DNA from: a virus
Length of the DNA stretch: 26,556 bases
Direction: 5' to 3' (one strand)
IMG/VR virus record: IMGVR_UViG_3300044464_000008
Location: 1 to 26,556 of that record
Every line of letters starts with the position of its first letter. Within the stretch, counting starts at the first letter, position 1. Below, piece by piece: positions 8,430 to 15,746 of this stretch. The notes beneath the pieces are model-generated. The model made no database searches and was not told the DNA's origin. It saw only the letters and a program-made list of their open reading frames with translations. The position numbers were made by a program, and so were the translations under genes.

Positions 8430-8903
8430 ATGAGTGCGACCGATCGTCCGTTCTCGGGTGGAACCAAGCTGAAGTGGCGCGACTCCGGTAGCTTCGTGGA
8501 CATCGCGGGTATCATCAGCATTGGTGCCACCAACTTCACCCCCGATGATGTGGATGCTACCGAACTTGATCCTTACGAACTGTTGGCCACCACGCCGGCA
8601 GCCTATGTACTCATCAAGAAGTTCGTTGCTGGCTTCATCGACCTTGGTGAGTTGCCCGTTGAGGCTAACTTGACGGGTGGACAATACGCCGCCCTGTTTG
8701 CATCCCAACTGGTGGGTGAAGAACAATTCTGGCGCATCGACTTCCGGTCTGGCTACTCGCTGTGCGTGCGAGGATACATTAAGGGTCTCGGTGTAGATGC
8801 CAAGATGAGCGACCTTGTGAAGATGCCGTTTGCAATCAAGCTGTCTACCGGAGTGGTGTTCGCTCTCACTACCGATGCCAGCGTTACCGGATGGGGCGCG
8901 TAA
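8430..8903 (+). CDS. Major tail (tube) protein
   Basis: The 157-residue product is the likely tail tube subunit. It opens with GGTKLKWRDSG, then FVDIAGIISIGA and the VDATELDP motif, followed by GFIDLGELPVEANL. That progression, with a discussed 'evolving' N-terminal beta-sandwich and D/E-rich insert, is typical of small tail tube proteins. Its place between the tail terminator-like gene and the frameshifting chaperones is the standard siphovirus position. The stop overlaps the chaperone start as TAATG. Confidence 0.82.
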   Translation: MSATDRPFSGGTKLKWRDSGSFVDIAGIISIGATNFTPDDVDATELDPYELLATTPAAYVLIKKFVAGFIDLGELPVEANLTGGQYAALFASQLVGEEQFWRIDFRSGYSLCVRGYIKGLGVDAKMSDLVKMPFAIKLSTGVVFALTTDASVTGWGA

Positions 8904-9286
8904 TGACTCGTGAAGAACTGAAGTTGCAGGACGACATTCGTTTTGAATCCGTCGTTGTCCCCGAGTGGGGCGGCGATACCTTCTGGGTGCGCAGCCCCGC
9001 TAGTGAGGAGAAGGATGCGTTTGAAGAGTCGTTGCTTGTGGAGAAGCGGACGCTTGTAAAGGGCCGCATCAAGAAGACGCGGGAGACCAGCACTGAGAAC
9101 GTGCGTGCCAAGCTGGTGGTACTGCTGACCTGCAACGGTGAGGGTGATATCACCCCGTACTTCAAGCCGGGCGATGAGGCGTGGCTCGGCAAGAAGAATG
9201 GTGCCGCAGTCGATCGGCTGTTTGATGTCGCACAGCGTCTGGCGGGCTTCACGCAGCAAGACCTTGAGGAGTTGGTGGGAAACTGA
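8903..9286 (+). CDS. Tail assembly chaperone, short form (gpG-like)
   Basis: This 127-residue protein probably binds the tape measure and tail tube subunits during tail assembly and is absent from the mature virion. The start is ATG 8903, in a TAATG overlap with the tail tube gene; an ATG four codons upstream lies inside that gene. It has a mixed helical sequence with VKGRIKKTR and AQRLAGFTQQDLEELVGN at the end. The last codons before the stop are GTG GGA AAC TGA and contain a G-GGA-AAC slippery heptamer. A fraction of ribosomes should therefore continue into the downstream frame. The gene lies directly before the tape measure, as in lambda. Confidence 0.85.
   Translation: MTREELKLQDDIRFESVVVPEWGGDTFWVRSPASEEKDAFEESLLVEKRTLVKGRIKKTRETSTENVRAKLVVLLTCNGEGDITPYFKPGDEAWLGKKNGAAVDRLFDVAQRLAGFTQQDLEELVGN
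9277..9283 (+). promoter_or_regulatory. Programmed -1 ribosomal frameshift site (GGGAAAC)
   Basis: The heptamer G GGA AAC fits X-XXY-YYZ in the zero frame of the chaperone gene and lies directly before its TGA. A -1 slip re-reads GGG AAA and enters a frame that is open from 9268 to 9642. This matches the known gpG/gpGT mechanism of lambda-like tails, where the site is GGGAAAG. I did not identify a clear downstream pseudoknot by eye. Confidence 0.85.
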
Positions 9287-9642
9287 GGAAGCGCCCGTTC
9301 CGGCTGTTCTGGTTGAAATTTGCAAGATCAACCGGCCGCAGCCCACGGGCGCTACAACGTGAGTTCAGTTACAAGGAAGCAAAGGAACTGATGGCATTGG
9401 AGGTCATAGAACCCAGCCCAATCATTCAGTTCGCCTTGTATATGTCGAAGTTCATGGCCCTGTTTGCGGAGTCTAATCGAGACAAGGAAAAGAAGGTTGC
9501 ACCCTTCACACTACTTGACTTCTTGATGAAATGGAGACGCAAGCGAGTTAAGAAGCAGACAGAGGATGAGATGGAACTATTCGCTAGAGCGCTAGCAGAA
9601 GCGATGCCCTATCATGGCCACCATAGCAACACTAGCGGCTAA
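9283..9642 (+). CDS. Tail assembly chaperone extension (gpT-like), made by -1 frameshift
   Basis: This is the downstream half of the frameshift product; the full gpGT-like protein would run from 8903 to 9642 with a slip at 9283. The extension begins LRKRPFRLFWLKFAR and includes a helical FSYKEAKELMALEV, IIQFALYMSKFMALF and a basic WRRKRVKK segment before an acidic helix. No ATG with a good Shine-Dalgarno sequence starts it; the first possible start, TTG 9313, lies inside a copy of the dispersed palindrome. The frame is closed by a TGA at 9265-9267 just upstream, so entry only through the slip fits well. It overlaps the tape measure start by 29 nt. Confidence 0.8.
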   Translation: MRKRPFRLFWLKFARSTGRSPRALQREFSYKEAKELMALEVIEPSPIIQFALYMSKFMALFAESNRDKEKKVAPFTLLDFLMKWRRKRVKKQTEDEMELFARALAEAMPYHGHHSNTSG

Positions 9643-11194
9643 GGTAACTGCGAACGGTGCGCAGTTTGAATCGGCTATGAAGGGCATCAAAAAGAAGACT
9701 GAGGAAACAGAACCGGCGCTTGATCGACTTGGTAAGGGGATGCTCCGCTTCAAGCACTTGGCGGTTGGCGCGGCTGTGGCCATTGCAGCCGCGTTCACTT
9801 CCTCAACTCTTGAGAATGCATTAGGTGACTTGCAATTTGCAAGGAACATCGGCGATGATGTTTCCAGCATCAAGGTGTTGCAGCAAGCCCTAAGAACTGT
9901 GGGTCAGGATGGTTCGCAAGCTGGCGAGATTCTGGGGCAGCTAGCCCAGACCATTGCCGGCGCTCGTTATAACTCCGGGATGCGGGAGACCTTTGAGCGG
10001 CTGGGGTTGTCTATCGACCAGCTAGCCGCGATGAAACCCAGCGCGCAACTGGCCACCATCTCAGCCGCGTTTGCAAACCTCAAGTCGCCGACCGAACAAG
10101 CAGCATTCGCTACCGCCATCTTCGGGGATAAGGCAGGGGCCATGCTGCCCATCCTCGCGCAAGGCAGCAAGGGGCTGAAGGATGCGGCCGACAAGACCAA
10201 TGCACTCGGGGGCAGCATCAGTAATCTTGATATGACCAATCTTGAGACCGCGAGCATCATGCTCAAAGACCTCAAGGCGCAGTTTCAAGGCTTCGTTACC
10301 GTGGTGATGGCTAACGTGCTGCCTACTCTCCTGGCAGTGGTCAACTCGTTCGGTAGTGCGACTGACAAGGCTATGATGATTCGGGACACGATGAAGGGCT
10401 TGACGGTGTACATCGCTGGCTTTGTGGCAGTCGTGAAGAATATTGCACGGGCTGTTCGCATCGTGCTGACGACGGTTGCCATCGGTGCGGGTCTCATCGT
10501 TACTAATGTTGCTGAGGCAATTGGCACACTGGCGAAGATGGCTGCCAAGCTGCCCAACGCACTCGGTGGGGATACGTTCAAAAAGGCTGCGGTCGGCATC
10601 GAGGCTGTGACTGAGAAGTGGCGCGCCAACCTAGACCAGATGCGGAACGACGTACACAACGACGTTGTCGAGATCGGTAACGAGTTTGAGCGGATGGGCG
10701 CTTGGGTTGCGAAGGTTGAAGAGGACGCAAACAAGATTGCGAAGGGTGCTGCCGCCATTCGCAATGCTGGTGGTGCTACGCCCATCGCGTTCGTCAACAA
10801 GCAACTGCTACAGGATGCGGCCGACGCCTTCCGAGAAGTGCAAACGCCAATGCAAGCGTTTGCGGATAAGTACCGGAAGCTGAATGACATGGTGATGGCA
10901 GGGGCCATCTCATGGAACACTTACAGCCGTGGGGTAATGGGTGCGGTCAAGCAGTTGGAGGATGCACACCAGCTTAGCAGCCTTGCGATGCCACAAGCAA
11001 TGTTGCAGGGCAGCAGCGAGACCGCGAACAAGATTGCACAAGCGCAGGTGGCAGATGACCGCCGCTACCGCGAGTCTCCGCAAGACCGTATCAAGCGAAT
11101 CCTTGAACAGTCTCTGGACATTGAGAAGCGCCAGCTAGAGGAAGCAAAGCGATTGGCTGCTGCGGCTGCCAACCAGAAAGTGGTGCGATTCTAA
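9614..11194 (+). CDS. Tape measure protein
   Basis: This 526-residue protein should set the tail length and sit inside the tube. It is Ala- and Lys-rich and largely helical. Hydrophobic segments lie at about residues 49-65 (LAVGAAVAIAAAF) and 255-300 (YIAGFVAVV, then VLTTVAIGAGLIV). The first section, with VTANGAQFESAMKGI and LENALGDLQFAR, is the usual start of tape measure proteins, and an EILGQLAQTIAG region follows. At roughly 1.5 angstrom per residue the tail would be on the order of 80 nm, short for a siphovirus; that is an estimate. No lysozyme or peptidase domain is visible inside it. It follows the frameshifting chaperones and precedes tail-tip genes. Confidence 0.9.
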   Translation: MATIATLAAKVTANGAQFESAMKGIKKKTEETEPALDRLGKGMLRFKHLAVGAAVAIAAAFTSSTLENALGDLQFARNIGDDVSSIKVLQQALRTVGQDGSQAGEILGQLAQTIAGARYNSGMRETFERLGLSIDQLAAMKPSAQLATISAAFANLKSPTEQAAFATAIFGDKAGAMLPILAQGSKGLKDAADKTNALGGSISNLDMTNLETASIMLKDLKAQFQGFVTVVMANVLPTLLAVVNSFGSATDKAMMIRDTMKGLTVYIAGFVAVVKNIARAVRIVLTTVAIGAGLIVTNVAEAIGTLAKMAAKLPNALGGDTFKKAAVGIEAVTEKWRANLDQMRNDVHNDVVEIGNEFERMGAWVAKVEEDANKIAKGAAAIRNAGGATPIAFVNKQLLQDAADAFREVQTPMQAFADKYRKLNDMVMAGAISWNTYSRGVMGAVKQLEDAHQLSSLAMPQAMLQGSSETANKIAQAQVADDRRYRESPQDRIKRILEQSLDIEKRQLEEAKRLAAAAANQKVVRF

Positions 11195-12321
11195 TGTCAG
11201 TCGTGCGAGTCATCACCAAGAGCGTTGGATGGGAGGGGGAAGCGGAAGCAGTCCGCAACAACCTTCTTTATGAGACCGTTGCGCGTCGCTACCGTGTCAT
11301 CAAGTGGGTGTACACGAACACCCCACATGATGGCCCGGAGACCATCATTGCCAGCCTACTAGTGCCGCAAGTCGGCAGCGCGTACAACCTGTTCAATGAT
11401 TCTGACGCGCTGGCAACATGCGTCCGGGTGTCACCCAAGCAGACCGCGTTCCCACTGCTCTGGGAACTTGAGTGCGTCTATGACACCGCGCGTATTGTCT
11501 CTGCCATCACTGACAACCCACTGTTGCAACCCCCGGAAATCCGTTGGGGTAGCATCAAGGTTGAACGTCCACTGGTCCGCGATGTCACCGGTGTTCCTGT
11601 CCTGAACAGCAGCAAGGAAGTATTCAACCCCGCGCTGACGTTTGAGGAGACCCGACCGCTACTGACCATCATCCGGAACGAGGCGACCTTCAACAAGGCC
11701 GATGCACTCTTCTATCAGGATGCCATCAATGAAGATGTCTTCGCCACCGCAGCACCGCTGAAGGCAAAGATTAACAGCATCGATGGTGTCAGCCAGCTTA
11801 CAAACGGGGTGGTCTACTGGCAGGTGACATACCAGATTGAATTCCGTCGTGAGGGCTTTGCGTACTTGGTTCTAGATCAAGGCTTCCGAGACATTGACAA
11901 GAAGCTATTCCGAGACCCCATCGACTTCGCGCCCCTTAGCTCCGAGACCTTGCTGAATGGGCGTGGTAGACCCCTGCGCGATTCAGTTGCCATGCTGACC
12001 GATGCAATGAACGCTACTGACCCGTTCATCAACTTCAATGACCCTTTCCGCTTCCCCCCTGGGAGTGAGAAGCTAATCAACGGCTGGATGCCGTCAGGTG
12101 ATTACTACTTTGATGTTCTGGTTGGGTCTGAGATTATCACAGTCACCCAAGCCAAGCCAATAGCATCATCGTTCCCACCGTGGACGTGCTTGAGGGCGCA
12201 ACGCAACACGGTTGCTGCGGCGCATGCTGTCGGAGCAGAAGTCAGGTTGGAACCATACTTCAAGCGGTTCCTCCCATACAAGGTTCTGCCGTTCTCTGAC
12301 CTCAACTTACCGGCGGTATAA
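11194..12321 (+). CDS. Hypothetical tail protein (distal tail or hub candidate)
   Basis: The 375-residue product is not recognised. It starts in a TAATG overlap with the tape measure gene and ends in another with the Cys-rich tail protein. It is rich in beta-forming residues, with RRYRVIKWVYTN, PLLWELECVYDT, a VYWQVTYQIEFRREGF strand pair and DYYFDVLVGSE. It has few Cys and no signal peptide or membrane segment. In siphoviruses this slot normally holds the distal tail protein or hub, so a tail-tip or baseplate role is likely. It could alternatively be a side protein unique to this phage group. Confidence 0.8.
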   Translation: MSVVRVITKSVGWEGEAEAVRNNLLYETVARRYRVIKWVYTNTPHDGPETIIASLLVPQVGSAYNLFNDSDALATCVRVSPKQTAFPLLWELECVYDTARIVSAITDNPLLQPPEIRWGSIKVERPLVRDVTGVPVLNSSKEVFNPALTFEETRPLLTIIRNEATFNKADALFYQDAINEDVFATAAPLKAKINSIDGVSQLTNGVVYWQVTYQIEFRREGFAYLVLDQGFRDIDKKLFRDPIDFAPLSSETLLNGRGRPLRDSVAMLTDAMNATDPFINFNDPFRFPPGSEKLINGWMPSGDYYFDVLVGSEIITVTQAKPIASSFPPWTCLRAQRNTVAAAHAVGAEVRLEPYFKRFLPYKVLPFSDLNLPAV

Positions 12322-13742
12322 TGAACGACCTTTTTAGTTTTGATAAGTCTGGCATTGAACGCATCATCGCCACAGTCCGGCGCATGGAGTATACCGCGCA
12401 CGAGAGCGGTGGAACGGGCTTGCAATTTGCAATCCGGGATAGCCGCAGCGTTGCCGCGGTCATTGTGTCGGCGCGCCAAACGAACGGCATGTTCAAGGCA
12501 AAGTTTGTTAAGGCACCGGAGCGCACGACCACTACCACCACGACAAGCACCAGCACGACTGACACCACAACCACCACGAGTAGTACCACGGTCATACCGC
12601 CCGGTTTCTGTCGGTGGGAGTACATCACTGACGAACTGTTTGATTGCTGGCTGTGCGTGCGAGGAGATGACACCACCAATGCACTACAGGTCGGGGATGT
12701 ATTCTCGGCACTGGTGGTTGGCGAGTTTGATGATGGCCTGCCTATCGTCGTACACTCCGACACTTGCACCGCGCCAAGCAGCACCACCACCAGCACGACC
12801 ACGACCACCACACAGCCCCCACTCGGGGATTGCTCCGCGTATGAGGGGTTCGGGGAGTTGTGCTTGCGCTTCTTCATCACCACCGGGCAAAGCAACGGCA
12901 ACGGGTGGCACGGCTACACCACCACACTTACCGAGACTTCACCGGGTGTGTATGAGAACTGCCTTGGGCTGGCTGAACCCCCGAATTGGGATGGGTGTTA
13001 CACCAAGCTTCGTGCGGTCTGCTCTGGCCCGCCCGACTACCTATTCATTCTGTACACGTTCGGCGTTGAGGATTGTAACGATCCAACGGGGGCTGCGCCG
13101 TGCTGTGCGTACAACTATGTTGGCTGGACCCCGCCCCAGGGCATCGCCGCGATTGAACTGGAAACCACGCCCGTGTTGCGCGGGCGTTGGAACGCTTACA
13201 ACATCACCCCATTCCCCGGCGGATACCAGAACACCTGCTATGACACCAACACGAACACTGCGATCCTGTTCAGCAGTGACATGAGCATCTGTAACGCGCC
13301 ACCGACACCAACCACAACCACTAGCACGACCACGACGACTACCACGCTACCCCCCGATACCTGTTGCAACCACGGTGCGATTGGTGTCGAGATTCGCAGC
13401 CTCTGCCCGTGCGCTGAGGATGTCAGCTTCTGTGCATTTGGCACGGCCGGATCGCAATCATGGTCTGGTGAGTTTGCGGGCTGCGATCCGTATTGGGTCG
13501 GCATTGTGGCAGTTAGCGTGAGTTGTGACACCGGGATTTATACAATCGTGTTGGGTGAGGGGGAGACTGAGACCACGATTGAGATTCAAGGTCTCGATGA
13601 ATACTTCGATGCCGAGACCGCCGCGATATGTGGGGTGCTAAGCCCCTTCAGAATACGGTTGACGTGCGGGGGTGATTGTACTCAATACACCACCACCACG
13701 AGTACCACAACCACTACAACCACGGATGAGGGGCCACCATAA
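12321..13742 (+). CDS. Cys-rich tail-tip or fibre protein with four poly-Thr linkers
   Basis: The 473-residue product has four blocks divided by Thr/Ser-rich linkers. An N-terminal domain spans about residues 1-68, a small Cys domain about 91-152, a larger Cys-rich block about 165-328 and a further Cys-rich block about 343-456. Linkers lie at about 69-90, 153-164, 331-342 and 457-468, each almost only Thr with a few Ser. The blocks hold many Cys residues (CCNHGAI, CPCAED, DCWLCV, PCCAYNY), which suggests disulfide-bonded or metal-bound domains. The protein has no signal peptide. It lies after the tail gene and before two glycosyltransferases, so I infer an exposed, perhaps glycosylated, tail-tip protein. 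Function is unknown. TAATG links it to the glycosyltransferase gene. Confidence 0.85.
   Translation: MNDLFSFDKSGIERIIATVRRMEYTAHESGGTGLQFAIRDSRSVAAVIVSARQTNGMFKAKFVKAPERTTTTTTTSTSTTDTTTTTSSTTVIPPGFCRWEYITDELFDCWLCVRGDDTTNALQVGDVFSALVVGEFDDGLPIVVHSDTCTAPSSTTTSTTTTTTQPPLGDCSAYEGFGELCLRFFITTGQSNGNGWHGYTTTLTETSPGVYENCLGLAEPPNWDGCYTKLRAVCSGPPDYLFILYTFGVEDCNDPTGAAPCCAYNYVGWTPPQGIAAIELETTPVLRGRWNAYNITPFPGGYQNTCYDTNTNTAILFSSDMSICNAPPTPTTTTSTTTTTTTLPPDTCCNHGAIGVEIRSLCPCAEDVSFCAFGTAGSQSWSGEFAGCDPYWVGIVAVSVSCDTGIYTIVLGEGETETTIEIQGLDEYFDAETAAICGVLSPFRIRLTCGGDCTQYTTTTSTTTTTTTDEGPP
12525..13724 (+). repeat. Four poly-Thr linker tracts in the tail protein gene
   Basis: Four ACN-rich tracts lie at about 12525-12590, 12777-12812, 13311-13346 and 13689-13724. 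Each is almost wholly Thr codons of mixed third base (ACC, ACG, ACT, ACA), with occasional AGC or AGT for Ser. The mixed synonymous codons argue that the amino acid sequence is under selection and that this is not plain DNA slippage. They could act as flexible spacers or as mucin-like O-glycosylation tracts. Confidence 0.85.
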
Positions 13743-15061
13743 TGAAGTTCTCGATTGGCATGGCTACTTTTGATGATTTCAATGGTGTTTATTTCACGGT
13801 GATGAATCTCATGATGAATCACCGTGAGTGGATTCATGAAATCATTATCGTGGATAACAACCCGACCGGGCCACAGTCCCAGAGGCTGAAGGAATTCGTT
13901 GCAAATTGCAACGGTGCTCTCATCCGCTATGTGCCGCTTGAACACCCGCAAGGCACGGCACCACCGCGCAACCGGGTGTTTGCTGAAGCCACGTCCGAGT
14001 ACGTTGTCTGTTTGGATAGTCACGTCCTGCCAGTCGCGGGTTTCTTCGATGCCCTGGCCGCGTTCTTTGAGGCACATCCGGACTGCACAGACCTAGTGCA
14101 AGGGCCGTTGCTGTATGACAACCTCATTGGTCTCAGCACTCACTTTGCCGACGCATGGCGCGAAGGGATGTGGGGAACATGGGACTATGACCAGAGGGTT
14201 GAAACCGACCCGTGGTTTGAAATCCCTGCGCAGGGGCTTGGCTTCTTCTCGTGTCGCAAGGCTGCGTGGCTGGGCTTTAACCCCAGCTTCCGGGAGTTTG
14301 GAGGAGAGGAATGGTACATCCACGAGAAGTACCGTCAGGCTGGCAACCGTACCATGTGCGTGAGCGGGTGCAAGTGGGTGCATCGCTTCAATGTCAACCC
14401 GGCATACAAACACACCCGCATGCAATTGATCCGCAATTACATCATTGGGCATCGGGAATTGAACATTCCGCTTGACCGATGCCGCCAGCATTTTAGCCGG
14501 ATGATTACTGAAGACCAGTGGTCTGACCTCATCGGCAAGCCATGCATGGGATGCACCCTGCGCGGGGCTTACGATTGGGCACGCAACACCGCATCGGACA
14601 TCAACGAGCATGTGCCGGTGCTGGCGTTGCTGGCAGCCGGTGAGGTTGTGTATGACTGCTCCATCCGCCACCACGCCAGCACGATTGCGTTCGCGCATGG
14701 CAAGCCCTCCAAACTGTGGATCGTCAACCCCACGCTACCGGCTGTGTTAACGAAGATCACGCGGCACGGGGTTGATGCCGAGTGGTTGACAGGGGACAGC
14801 TTGACGGCTGAGGTCAAGCCGCACGATGTTCTGTTCATTGACACTATCCATACCGGGGAACACTTGCGGGCTGAGTTGGCACGGCTGCTGCCCCACACTC
14901 GCAAGCGGCTGGTGGTGCATGACACGGTGACCTACGGCGACGTTGGCACTGATGGCAAGCCGGGGCTGTTGCACACGCTGAAGGATTGTGGCTGGGTGGT
15001 TGAGCGGCACTATGACAACAACAACGGTCTAACAATCATGGTGCCACATGCTGCGAGCTAG
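13742..15061 (+). CDS. Glycosyltransferase (DxH type) fused to a methyltransferase-like domain
   Basis: The 439-residue product is a GT-A fold glycosyltransferase in its first roughly 260 residues. An N-terminal strand FSIGMATFDDF and EIIIVDNN at 33-40 resemble the nucleotide-binding start of GT2-type enzymes. The metal-binding motif is DSH at 92-94, as in polypeptide GalNAc-transferases (GT27). A GGEE at 187-190 and WVHRF at 212-216 fit the acceptor or catalytic region and a late His of that family. The C-terminal part (about 275-435) has VLFIDTIHTGEHL and RLVVHDTVTYGD, which resemble class I methyltransferase (Methyltransf_24/CmcI-like) strands. It follows the poly-Thr tail gene, so the tail protein is a plausible acceptor. 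The sugar donor is unknown. Confidence 0.85.
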   Translation: MKFSIGMATFDDFNGVYFTVMNLMMNHREWIHEIIIVDNNPTGPQSQRLKEFVANCNGALIRYVPLEHPQGTAPPRNRVFAEATSEYVVCLDSHVLPVAGFFDALAAFFEAHPDCTDLVQGPLLYDNLIGLSTHFADAWREGMWGTWDYDQRVETDPWFEIPAQGLGFFSCRKAAWLGFNPSFREFGGEEWYIHEKYRQAGNRTMCVSGCKWVHRFNVNPAYKHTRMQLIRNYIIGHRELNIPLDRCRQHFSRMITEDQWSDLIGKPCMGCTLRGAYDWARNTASDINEHVPVLALLAAGEVVYDCSIRHHASTIAFAHGKPSKLWIVNPTLPAVLTKITRHGVDAEWLTGDSLTAEVKPHDVLFIDTIHTGEHLRAELARLLPHTRKRLVVHDTVTYGDVGTDGKPGLLHTLKDCGWVVERHYDNNNGLTIMVPHAAS

Positions 15062-15746
15062 CGCAATCTGCCCCACGTTCAACCGGCCCGCGCTGGTGTG
15101 CGAAGCTGTGTATTGGTTCACGCAGCAGACGTGGGGCAACAAGGAGTTGATTGTACTAAACGACAACCCCCGCATGCTGTTGTTCACCCATGTTCCAAAC
15201 GTGGTCATCTACAACGAGCGGGTTCGCTTCCCGACGTTGGGTGAGAAGTATAACGAATTGATCCATCTGGCCACGGGTGATGTTATCTTCCCCTGGGAGG
15301 ATGATGATATCAGTTTGCCGTTGCGTATTCAGCAAGGGCTAACGGCGATGGGAACGTATGCTTATTGGAACCCGCGACGAACGTGGTACGAAGATTCTCG
15401 GGGTCTGCATCACGAACACCAACATGGATACTGTGTCAACGCATCATGCTTCTTGAAGTCATTCGCCCAACGTGTTCCGTTCAGGCCGGTGACAGGCAAT
15501 CAGGATGCTGACTGGTGGACACGGGCGCACGATGAGTGCAACCCCAACCAGCTTGAAAATTGCAAGAACTGGCAGTACGTGTATCGCTGGGGCGTAACCG
15601 AACATCTCAGTGGGCACAAGCACATGCAACAGGCGTATGACTCAGCCTATCAGGTTGAGGGCGAGTTTGAAATCAAGGCCACAAAGGGGGAAGACTATGC
15701 GACACTTTGCGATCTGCATGCTAGGGGTGTTGCTGCTGGCAACTAG
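15048..15746 (+). CDS. Glycosyltransferase family 2-like
   Basis: The 232-residue product is a compact GT-A enzyme. It opens with ASAICPTFNRP and QTWGNKELIVLNDNP, the usual nucleotide-sugar-binding start, then GEKYNELIHLATGDVIFPWEDDD, where EDDD provides the DxD metal-binding motif at about residues 83-86. A GNQDADWW and a C-terminal HLSGHKHM follow. It overlaps the preceding glycosyltransferase by 14 nt and the following peptidase-like gene by about 50 nt. It probably extends or adds a sugar in the same pathway. The acceptor is not visible; the tail protein, a surface component or another sugar are possible. Confidence 0.87.
   Translation: MLRASAICPTFNRPALVCEAVYWFTQQTWGNKELIVLNDNPRMLLFTHVPNVVIYNERVRFPTLGEKYNELIHLATGDVIFPWEDDDISLPLRIQQGLTAMGTYAYWNPRRTWYEDSRGLHHEHQHGYCVNASCFLKSFAQRVPFRPVTGNQDADWWTRAHDECNPNQLENCKNWQYVYRWGVTEHLSGHKHMQQAYDSAYQVEGEFEIKATKGEDYATLCDLHARGVAAGN

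Noticed and set aside
12302-12901. Long - strand ORF, 199 aa, very Val-rich, antisense to the Thr-rich tail gene
   Set aside because: Its Val runs are the reverse complement of the Thr tracts (ACC read as GGT/GTG). It has no site and overlaps a clear gene fully.
12340-13284. Long + strand ORF, 314 aa, in a second frame over the tail gene
   Set aside because: It is Arg/Pro/Ser-rich with no domain pattern and is a product of high G+C with few stops. The TAATG-coupled frame beginning 12321 is the consistent gene.
12525-13724. Poly-Thr tracts as a CRISPR or microsatellite array
   Set aside because: Spacing is irregular, there are no spacers, and the third bases vary, which is consistent with protein-level selection rather than DNA repeat expansion.
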